Positions 1 through 5,283 of a DNA stretch of 5,789 nucleotides are shown here, in pieces (positions within the stretch are counted from its first letter, which is position 1; each line of letters opens with the position of its first letter). Source of the stretch: an uncultured Lachnospiraceae bacterium (GTDB taxonomy: Bacteria; Bacillota; Clostridia; Lachnospirales; Lachnospiraceae); contig CAMPAX010000157.1 of NCBI GenBank assembly GCA_946633495.1, positions 1 through 5,789 of the forward strand. Direction: 5' to 3'. The notes under the pieces are model-generated. The model searched no databases. It was not told the DNA's origin and saw only the letters and a program-made list of their open reading frames with translations. Made by a program: the position numbers and the translations under genes.

Positions 1-289
1 ACCAGCGATGGGAGAGCGCGGTATAATTTCCGCGTTCATCGATTCCGCCGATCTTCAGGCTTTGTTCATAACGTTCGCGTTCCTCTTTCAGCATGCGCTC
101 CGTCTCACGTTTTTCTTCTTCTGTCATGGGACGGCGGTTGTATTTTATAGCGGCGGAAGCACGGATCTGCTCTGATCGGTTGAACTTCCGGAACGCAGCT
201 TCCAGTTCGATCTGTTGGTCCTCCGATAAAGCTTTGTATTCCGCGTAGGATAATTGATGATATTCATGCAGCCATGCTTTAAGTGTCAT
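1..289 (-). CDS. Small charged protein of unknown function, C-terminus cut by the window edge
   Basis: I do not recognise this protein. The reading frame starts at ATG 289-287 and stays open for 96 codons to the window edge, so the C-terminus is missing. It begins MTLKAWLHEYHQLSYAEYKA. Residues 1-45 look like a soluble helical domain rich in Tyr, Glu and Gln. Residues 55-78 (PMTEEEKRETERMLKEERER region) are a highly charged helix that could form a coiled coil. A GNYTALSHRW segment follows at the edge. There is no signal peptide or membrane segment. GAGGAA (295-300, minus strand) lies five bases before the ATG, a good ribosome binding site that supports translation. It lies 60 bases downstream of the ACT-domain gene on the same strand with no visible terminator between them, so the two may share a transcript. 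That the gene is real is likely; its function is unknown. Confidence 0.7.
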   Translation of the reverse strand, partial: MTLKAWLHEYHQLSYAEYKALSEDQQIELEAAFRKFNRSEQIRASAAIKYNRRPMTEEEKRETERMLKEERERYEQSLKIGGIDERGNYTALSHRW

Positions 290-349
290 GTGCGTTCCTC
301 ACGTAAGAGTCATATGGTTGTCTGTGGTTGGCAGATGTATGACATTCCG

Positions 350-754
350 TCAGACAAGAGAATATCCCCGGCTTTTCAGGCACGCTTCCACCTCAGCATA
401 ACCGGATGCATACATTACAGCCACCGGAGTAGCATCCTCGCGGCTGTATGAAACGTAGAGATAATCGAGGTTGATGTTGCTGTCCTCTACGTCCTTCAGA
501 AGCTGATTCAGACTGCCCACATTGTCCGGGATCTTCACACAGATCACACGGGAGATCTTGCAGGTGAAACCATTTTCTTTGAGAAGCTGAAATGCGCGTT
601 CGGTTTCATCCACCAGCAGCCGGACGATACCGTATTCGGCACTGTCGTTGGTGATGGCGCAGTAGATATTCAGGTCGTTATCAGTAAGCAGCTGTGTGAT
701 CTCGCGCATGGAGCCTTTGCGGTTCTCGGCGAAAATGGAAATCTGTTCGATCAT
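350..754 (-). CDS. Tandem ACT-domain protein (putative amino-acid-binding regulator)
   Basis: The 134-residue protein consists of two ACT domains with nothing else: about residues 4-66 and 69-133. Each shows the ACT beta-alpha-beta pattern and the glycine of the ligand-binding turn: NRKGSM with Gly14 in the first and PDNVGSL with Gly80 in the second. ACT domains bind amino acids, usually at the interface between domains or subunits, and normally regulate an enzyme. This one has no enzymatic domain, so it presumably acts as a cytoplasmic sensor or partner protein. From general knowledge, short two-ACT proteins of this type in clostridia and archaea often sit beside phenylacetate-CoA ligase-like genes (paaK). 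None lies on its upstream side here: the neighbour is a divergent peptidase-like gene. AAGGAA (763-768, minus strand), eight bases before the ATG, supports the start. Fold assignment is firm; ligand and target are not known. Confidence 0.92.
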   Translation of the reverse strand: MIEQISIFAENRKGSMREITQLLTDNDLNIYCAITNDSAEYGIVRLLVDETERAFQLLKENGFTCKISRVICVKIPDNVGSLNQLLKDVEDSNINLDYLYVSYSREDATPVAVMYASGYAEVEACLKSRGYSLV

Positions 755-762
755 ATGGGTTG

Positions 763-768
763 TTCCTT
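763..768 (-). promoter_or_regulatory. Ribosome binding site of the ACT-domain gene
   Basis: AAGGAA on the minus strand, within AAAGGAAC, lies eight bases before ATG 754-752. It decides this start in favour of the 134-residue form. Confidence 0.7.
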
Positions 769-788
769 TCTTCTTTCGGGGTTTTGTG

Positions 789-818
789 TTGCGTGCAGAA
801 TACTCTGCGGGGTATAAT
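789..818 (+). promoter_or_regulatory. Predicted sigma-A promoter for the peptidase-like gene
   Basis: A consensus -10 box TATAAT lies at 813-818. A partial -35 box TTGCGT (3 of 6 matches) lies at 789-794, with an 18-base spacer. Transcription would start near 825 and leave a leader of about 55 bases before the ATG at 880. The spacer contains an inverted repeat, listed separately. The -10 box is convincing and the -35 box is weak. I found no equally good promoter for the divergent ACT gene. Confidence 0.5.
795..808. repeat. Inverted repeat GCAGA-N4-TCTGC, possible operator
   Basis: GCAGA (795-799) and TCTGC (804-808) are perfect inverted arms separated by ATAC. The repeat sits inside the spacer of the predicted rightward promoter, between two divergent genes. 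A protein bound here would block that promoter. Five-base arms also arise by chance, so the operator role is only a suggestion. Confidence 0.3.
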
Positions 819-879
819 AATCCCGGAAAACCATTTTAATATACAAGGGCGGAAAAATCCAGCAGTTTCGTGAACGATA

Positions 880-1566
880 ATGAAAGAGATCAAGCTTGAA
901 AAATCTTATATTTCCGTAAGGCAGCCGGACGGAACGCAGACCTACGGGGGGAATCAGGCCTGGCTTACTACGGAGGCAGAGCGTTCCTTTGGGTGCGGCC
1001 TGATCGCAGCGGCGGATATCCTGCGGTATCTCGGAGGACGGGAGGAAGATCCCGGAACGGGCAGCACGGTGGAAAAAAAGGATTATCTGGAGGATATCCG
1101 GGAACTTGCAAAGGATTTCCGCATTCGTGGGAAGCTCGGGATCACGGGCTTCGGGCTGGCGCGGCGGATGAACCGGATCTTCCGGCGGGAGGCGCTTCCT
1201 TTCCGCGCAAAATGGTCCATCGGCAGAAGGCGTCTGGAGCGGCGTCTTCCGGAAATGCTGGAGTCGGATATTCCGGTGCTTCTTTCCGTGGGGCCTGGGT
1301 TCTTTCATAAACATCAGCATTTGCCGATGTACCGCAGGACCGTGACCGGGGAATATGAACAGGCGAATACCATGCGGGATCATTATGTGACCGTGACGGG
1401 GATCTTCGTGGGTGAACCCGGAGCGGACCATGCCACGGAACGGACCATGCTTCGGCTCTCGTCCTGGGGAAGCAGGTATTATATCGATCTGGAAGAGTAT
1501 ATTCAATATGTGAAGCAGTATGATAATTTCCTGTTCAGCAGTATATTGTATATCCGAAGAGCATGA
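880..1566 (+). CDS. Papain/C39-like cysteine-peptidase-fold protein of unknown role
   Basis: This 228-residue cytoplasmic protein has no signal peptide or membrane segment. Its layout resembles C39-like/papain-like cysteine peptidases. A Cys lies at the start of a helix (SFGCGLIAAADILRYLGG, Cys39). A late DHYVTVTGI strand carries His168. It is followed by LRLSSWGSRYYIDLEEY (Trp196), where the family usually has Asn or Asp before the S-W-G or P-W-G. Here that position is Ser194, so the third catalytic residue may be altered. No Gln lies five or six residues before Cys39; Gln26 in YGGNQAW is a possible oxyanion-hole residue. Basic stretches occur at 95-123 (many Arg). Activity could be peptidase, transglutaminase-like or lost. 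The ATG at 880 lacks a clear Shine-Dalgarno sequence, but an in-frame stop at 871-873 excludes a longer start. The gene is probably co-transcribed with the asparaginase gene, whose start lies 52 bases after its stop. Coding status is firm; fold is likely; function is unknown. Confidence 0.8.
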   Translation: MKEIKLEKSYISVRQPDGTQTYGGNQAWLTTEAERSFGCGLIAAADILRYLGGREEDPGTGSTVEKKDYLEDIRELAKDFRIRGKLGITGFGLARRMNRIFRREALPFRAKWSIGRRRLERRLPEMLESDIPVLLSVGPGFFHKHQHLPMYRRTVTGEYEQANTMRDHYVTVTGIFVGEPGADHATERTMLRLSSWGSRYYIDLEEYIQYVKQYDNFLFSSILYIRRA

Positions 1567-1578
1567 TCGATCATGCTC
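1559..1578. repeat. Perfect 20-base palindrome over the stop codon of the peptidase-like gene
   Basis: GAGCATGATCGATCATGCTC equals its own reverse complement. It covers the last codons and TGA stop (1564-1566) of the upstream gene and lies 40 bases before the asparaginase start. In RNA it could fold into an eight-pair stem with a UCGA loop. No T-run follows, so it is not a standard intrinsic terminator. It also contains two overlapping GATC sites. It could be an RNA processing or stabilising hairpin between two operon genes, or a protein-binding site. Confidence 0.6.
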
Positions 1579-1606
1579 GATTCAGAAAGAATTCAGAAGA
1601 AAAATG

Positions 1607-1612
1607 AAGGTG
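1607..1612 (+). promoter_or_regulatory. Ribosome binding site favouring the asparaginase start at 1619
   Basis: AAGGTG lies six bases before ATG 1619. The alternative ATG at 1604 is preceded only by AGAAGAAAA, a weaker match. Confidence 0.5.
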
Positions 1613-1618
1613 CGCGGC

Positions 1619-2749
1619 ATGAAGAAAAGGGCTGAAAAGGGAGAGAAACTGCATATTCTTCTCGTTCTTACGGGTGGAACCATCGGAACCATGGTGGCAG
1701 CCGACGGGAAGCGGAGACTGGCTGCCGGGGATGATGTGGAAGCAGCAGATGGGAGATGGATGAATGCCGGATCGGAACCCATGTTGATCGCAGCGCTTCG
1801 GGAGAGGGTTCCGGAGCTTGCTTTGGAGTTTTCGGTGCGGATCCCCTATCAGGTGCTTAGCGAGCATATGACATTAAGGCATTTGGAGAAGCTGGCGGAG
1901 TGCCTTCGCGGAGAGGATCTGACGGAGTATGATGGGGTATTTATAACCCACGGTTCCGACACGCTGGCGTATACGGCGGCATTTCTCGGAGAACTGATGC
2001 GGGGATGCCCGGTGCCTGTGTTTTTGCTGGCGGCACAAAGACCCATTGAGGATACGGAAAGCAACGGAGTGGAGAACACGCTGGCGGCGGTTCAGCTGCT
2101 GGAATCCATGACGGAGAGCGGGGACATTTGCGGGGATGCGTATGGAAAGGCAGTCCCCAAATGTTCTGACGGAAATAAGCCGGTTTCCGAAGACAGCAGC
2201 AGGTTCGATGCAGGAACTGACAGAAAGGAAATGAAGCCCGCCCCGGTTTATGTGCCTTACCGGAACTCGGACGGGAAGATGTATCTTCACCGGGCAGAGG
2301 AACTAAGGCAGTGCGAGCCGGGATCGGATGATTTCTTCAGCCGGGGGATGCGGGAACTGACGGGAAGCATGGAGGTGACAGCGAAGATGCCTTCCGGCAG
2401 GGTAAGCGCGGGTGAGGCTGCTGAGGAGCGGTGGAATGTGCCGGACATTTCTCCTACCCCGGATGTTCTTCTGCTTCATCCGTATGTGGGGATCCGTTAT
2501 GACTGCGTCTCACTTACGGGGATCCGTGCGGTGCTGCATACGATGTATCACTCATCCACGGCACCGAAGGAACTTACGGGCTTCCTGGACCGCTGCGGGG
2601 AGGCGGGCGTACCTTGTTATATCCTGCCCTGCGATCCGGAGAATTTTCATTATGAAACTACTGCAGAACTGCTGGAGCATGGGGCGATCCCGCTCAGTGG
2701 CCTGACAGAGGAAAGTGCATACATGCGACTGATCCTGGGCGGGAGATGA
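1619..2749 (+). CDS. L-asparaginase (type I-like), with an extra loop
   Basis: The enzyme hydrolyses L-asparagine to aspartate and ammonia. The 376-residue protein shows the family's first catalytic motif TGGTIG at 18-23 (Thr21 expected nucleophile). The second motif is THGSDTLAYT, with Ser113-Asp114 where E. coli enzymes have Thr-Asp. AAQRPIEDTESNG and the C-terminal domain (PDVLLLHPYVGIRYD to EESAYMRLIL) follow. No signal peptide is seen, so it is cytoplasmic. About 45 hydrophilic residues (164-208) interrupt the link between VQLLES and VYVPYRNSDGKMYLHR; typical enzymes are nearly continuous there and are about 330 residues long. By my alignment, the position of the catalytic Lys of E. coli enzymes is Arg230. 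The C-terminus seems slightly short. I chose ATG 1619 because AAGGTG (1607-1612) lies six bases before it. ATG 1604 is an alternative, and 1520 would run through the previous gene and the palindrome. Family is firm; activity and exact start are less so. Confidence 0.9.
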   Translation: MKKRAEKGEKLHILLVLTGGTIGTMVAADGKRRLAAGDDVEAADGRWMNAGSEPMLIAALRERVPELALEFSVRIPYQVLSEHMTLRHLEKLAECLRGEDLTEYDGVFITHGSDTLAYTAAFLGELMRGCPVPVFLLAAQRPIEDTESNGVENTLAAVQLLESMTESGDICGDAYGKAVPKCSDGNKPVSEDSSRFDAGTDRKEMKPAPVYVPYRNSDGKMYLHRAEELRQCEPGSDDFFSRGMRELTGSMEVTAKMPSGRVSAGEAAEERWNVPDISPTPDVLLLHPYVGIRYDCVSLTGIRAVLHTMYHSSTAPKELTGFLDRCGEAGVPCYILPCDPENFHYETTAELLEHGAIPLSGLTEESAYMRLILGGR

Positions 2750-2899
2750 ATCGCATATACCGGACAGACCGTGAGTTCCTGCATGCACATGATTTTGACA
2801 AAAGAAAAACGGAATTGATAGACTTTGGAGCGGATTTACAAGTATATTTAGGGAGAAGGTACCGAATCAGTTCGGAAAGAGAGAAGGAGGTTTTGTTAC
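2750..2899 (+). promoter_or_regulatory. Promoter and leader region of the beta-glucosidase gene
   Basis: A consensus -35 box TTGACA (2795-2800) is followed after 18 bases by TAGACT (2819-2824, 4 of 6 matches to TATAAT). This would start transcription near 2831 and give a leader of about 70 bases. The leader holds a small inverted repeat, CCGAA-TCAG-TTCGG (2862-2875), just upstream of the ribosome binding site; it could be a hairpin or an operator. No terminator is visible after the asparaginase gene, so read-through is also possible. No conserved gene is seen here. Confidence 0.45.
2884..2890 (+). promoter_or_regulatory. Strong ribosome binding site of the beta-glucosidase gene
   Basis: AAGGAGG is a near-perfect Shine-Dalgarno sequence, nine bases before ATG 2900. 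It fixes the start of the GH3 gene and suggests efficient translation. Confidence 0.85.
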
Positions 2900-5179
2900 A
2901 TGGATGTGGAAGCGATCGTAAAAAAGATGACGCTGGAGGAGAAGGCCGCCGCGGTGGAAGGTAAGCTGTTCTGGTTTACCCAGGCGTATCCGGAGCTTGG
3001 GGTTCCGGAGGTTCAGGTAAGTGACGGCCCTCACGGTCTTCGTAAAATGTACGGCCAGGGGCTGACCATCACTTCGGTCTGTTTTCCGGCTGCCTGTGCA
3101 ACTGCATGCTCCTTTGATACGGAGCTGATGGAGAAGATGGGACAGGCGCTGGGAAAGGAATGCCAGGCGGAGGATGTGGCAGTGCTCCTCGGACCGGCGG
3201 TAAATATCAAGCGCTCCCCCCTCTGCGGACGGAATTTCGAATACATTTCCGAGGATCCCTATGTGGCAGGGAAGATGTCTGCGGCGCTGATCCGCGGCGT
3301 GCAGTCCGAAAATGTGGGAACCTCCATCAAGCATTTTGCGGCAAATAATCAGGAATTCGAGCGTATGTACGGAAGCTCCGAAGTGGACGAGCGGACGCTC
3401 CGGGAAATCTATTTTCCGGCATTTGAGATCGCGGTGAAGGAATCCGATCCCTGGACGGTGATGTGCTCGTATAACCGGATCAATGGTACATATTCTTCCG
3501 AGAATCCCTGGCTTCTGAATGATGTCCTGCGGAAGGAATGGGGCTTCAAGGGGCTTGTAATGTCCGACTGGGGCGCAGTGTCCGACCGGATCGCCGGGAT
3601 CGCGGCGGGACTGGATCTGGATATGCCGGGATCCCAGGGCGTGAACAATGAATCCATCGTTCAGGCGGTTCGCACGGGTAAGCTCTCCGAGGAAGCGCTG
3701 GATACTGCAGTGACCAATATCCTGAACATGGTTGAAAAATACGTGTCGCATCGGGGTGACGGAGCGGCAGACGGGAAAAAGGCGGAATATCTCCTTGACC
3801 GGGCGGCGGATCATGCGCTGGCAACAGAGGTTGCGAAAGAGTGCGTCGTACTTCTGAAGAATAAGGAGAAGGTGCTTCCGCTGGCAAAGGAAGAAACAGT
3901 GGCGCTGATCGGCGGATTTGCCGAGAAACCGCGCTTTCAGGGCGGCGGCAGCTCCCATATCAACAGCTATAAGGTGGTATCGGCACTGTCCGTTGCGGAA
4001 AAATACGGTGCATTTACATTTAACCGGGGATTCTCCGAGAAGGAAGATGTGATCGAAGAGGATCTGCAGAGGGAGGCGGTCGAGGCAGCGGAAAAGGCCG
4101 ACAAGATCGTGGTATTTGCGGGACTTCCGGACCTTTTTGAGTCGGAGGCCTATGACCGTGAGCATATGCGGCTTCCGGCCTGCCAGAATCATTTGATCGA
4201 AGAGCTGCTGAAGACAGGAAAGCCGGTGATCGTGGTGCTTCACAACGGTTCTCCGGTGGAAATGCCCTGGGCAGACGAGGTGGACGGTATCGTGGAGGCA
4301 TATCTTGGCGGTGACGGTATCGGCGAAGCAGTCATGGATGTGCTGTACGGCAAGGTGAATCCTTCCGGAAGACTGGCGGAAAGCTTCCCCATGAAGCTGT
4401 CCGATAATCCCAGCTACCTGAATTTCCCGGGTACGGAGCATAAGGTAAATTACGCAGAAGGCGTATTTGTAGGCTATCGTTACTATGATACAAAGCAGAT
4501 GGAGGTCCGCTATCCCTTCGGTTACGGCCTTTCCTATACAGAGTTCCGGTACAGCAACCTGCGCATCAGCCGCGATACATTTACGGCGGCAGAGGGAGTG
4601 ACGGTATCCGTGGACGTGACGAATATCGGTGACCGCGCGGGCAAAGAGGTGGTTCAGCTGTACGTTTCGGATAAGACCGGCAGCGCGATCCGCCCTGTGC
4701 ATGAACTGAAGGGCTTCTGCAAACTGGCGCTGGAGCCGGGAGAGACGAAGACGGCTGTATTTACGCTGGATAAGAGAGCTTTCGCGTGGTACGACGTGGA
4801 GGACGGAGACTGGCGTGCGTCCAACGGTACTTATGTGATCGAGGTGGGACGTTCCTCCCGTGAGATCGAATACACCGAGGAAGTACATATCATCGGTACG
4901 CCGGAGAAACCGCCGGTCATCACGCCGGATGTGCAGATGGGCGAGCTGCTGAGGAGTCCCTACACCCGGGATTATGCGATGGAGCTTTTGAAACCCTTTA
5001 CCGTAAAATTCACACGGAGTGATTCGGAGACGGATGAAATGGTGGAAGCCGTCATGCGGTTCCTGCCGCTTCGGAGTCTTCGCAGCTTCCAGGGTGTGAC
5101 CAACGAGACGGTGGATGAACTCTGCAAGGCGCTTCAGGCTCATATCGATGAGCAGCTGAAGGGTGCGCAAAGCCGGTAA
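2900..5179 (+). CDS. Family 3 glycoside hydrolase, probable cytoplasmic beta-glucosidase
   Basis: The enzyme removes beta-linked sugars, most likely glucose, from the non-reducing end of short oligosaccharides or glycosides by a retaining mechanism. Its 759 residues show the full GH3 layout. The N-terminal barrel (about 1-280) has SDGPHG (Asp42), KHFAANN (Lys144-His145) and GLVMSDWG with nucleophile Asp223. The alpha/beta sandwich (about 310-545) has FESEAYDREHMRLP with likely acid/base Glu416, and PFGYGLSYTEF. The fibronectin III-like domain (about 565-660) has VDVTNIGDRAGKEVVQLYVS. A helical tail (665-759, with FLPLRSLRSFQG) resembles the tail known from other clostridial GH3 enzymes. There is no PA14 insertion and no signal peptide, so substrates must first be imported; no transporter gene is in the window. 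Sugar specificity (glucoside versus xyloside) cannot be read from sequence alone. The strong AAGGAGG supports the start. The gene ends at a shared terminator facing rsmG. Confidence 0.95.
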   Translation: MDVEAIVKKMTLEEKAAAVEGKLFWFTQAYPELGVPEVQVSDGPHGLRKMYGQGLTITSVCFPAACATACSFDTELMEKMGQALGKECQAEDVAVLLGPAVNIKRSPLCGRNFEYISEDPYVAGKMSAALIRGVQSENVGTSIKHFAANNQEFERMYGSSEVDERTLREIYFPAFEIAVKESDPWTVMCSYNRINGTYSSENPWLLNDVLRKEWGFKGLVMSDWGAVSDRIAGIAAGLDLDMPGSQGVNNESIVQAVRTGKLSEEALDTAVTNILNMVEKYVSHRGDGAADGKKAEYLLDRAADHALATEVAKECVVLLKNKEKVLPLAKEETVALIGGFAEKPRFQGGGSSHINSYKVVSALSVAEKYGAFTFNRGFSEKEDVIEEDLQREAVEAAEKADKIVVFAGLPDLFESEAYDREHMRLPACQNHLIEELLKTGKPVIVVLHNGSPVEMPWADEVDGIVEAYLGGDGIGEAVMDVLYGKVNPSGRLAESFPMKLSDNPSYLNFPGTEHKVNYAEGVFVGYRYYDTKQMEVRYPFGYGLSYTEFRYSNLRISRDTFTAAEGVTVSVDVTNIGDRAGKEVVQLYVSDKTGSAIRPVHELKGFCKLALEPGETKTAVFTLDKRAFAWYDVEDGDWRASNGTYVIEVGRSSREIEYTEEVHIIGTPEKPPVITPDVQMGELLRSPYTRDYAMELLKPFTVKFTRSDSETDEMVEAVMRFLPLRSLRSFQGVTNETVDELCKALQAHIDEQLKGAQSR

Positions 5180-5206
5180 GATTCTTCGCTTCGCTCAGAA
5201 TGACAA
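5180..5206. repeat. Short palindromic element of the interspersed 'TTCGCTTCGCTCAGAATGAC' type
   Basis: Immediately after the GH3 stop, the arms ATTCT (5181-5185) and AGAAT (5197-5201) enclose TCGCTTCGCTC and are followed by GACAA. From memory, close variants of this sequence recur between genes in many bacterial genomes. Read in one frame it gives the familiar spurious peptide ILRFAQNDK, as it does here at 5184-5208. It is probably a small REP-like mobile or structural repeat. Only one copy is in the window, so repetition is recalled, not observed. Confidence 0.5.
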
Positions 5207-5232
5207 GTGGGAAGTTTGTGTGATAAATAATA

Positions 5233-5277
5233 AAACGACCGCGACGGGGATATCTTACGGCCCTGTCCCGGTCGTTT
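5233..5277. terminator. Bidirectional intrinsic terminator between the GH3 gene and rsmG
   Basis: AAACGACCG (5233-5241) pairs with CGGTCGTTT (5269-5277). After one C-C mismatch, the stem continues with GACGGGG (5243-5249) pairing with CCCTGTC (5261-5267, one G-U pair), leaving an 11-base loop. On the minus strand the stem runs into TTTTATTATTTAT, a strong terminator for rsmG, whose stop is seven bases upstream. On the plus strand TTTCTGTATTTA gives a weaker stop for the GH3 transcript. Confidence 0.85.
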
Positions 5278-5283
5278 CTGTAT

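Noticed and set aside
254..451. Plus-strand open frame of 65 codons at the left end
   Set aside because: It lies antisense to two better supported minus-strand genes and has no ribosome binding site or recognisable motif.
751..1506. Minus-strand open frame of 251 codons opposite the peptidase-like gene
   Set aside because: It is a codon-register shadow of the plus-strand gene with a Pro/Arg/His-rich sequence, and it overlaps the ACT gene start.
1559..1590. Palindrome as an intrinsic terminator
   Set aside because: The sequence after the stem (GATTCAGAAAG) has no T-run.
1520..1618. Longer asparaginase start at 1520
   Set aside because: It would overlap the upstream gene by 47 bases, read through the palindrome, and add a Cys-rich N-terminus not typical of the family. 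A ribosome binding site fits 1619.
2746..2964. Small gene starting at an ATGA overlap with the asparaginase stop
   Set aside because: The overlap is tempting, but there is no properly spaced ribosome binding site. The frame runs 65 bases into the GH3 gene, and its end is a low-quality Gly/Arg/Lys-rich translation of GH3 coding DNA.
2867..5170. Minus-strand open frame of 767 codons as a gene
   Set aside because: It lies opposite the clearly real GH3 gene in the same codon register. Its composition is not protein-like and it has no recognisable motifs.
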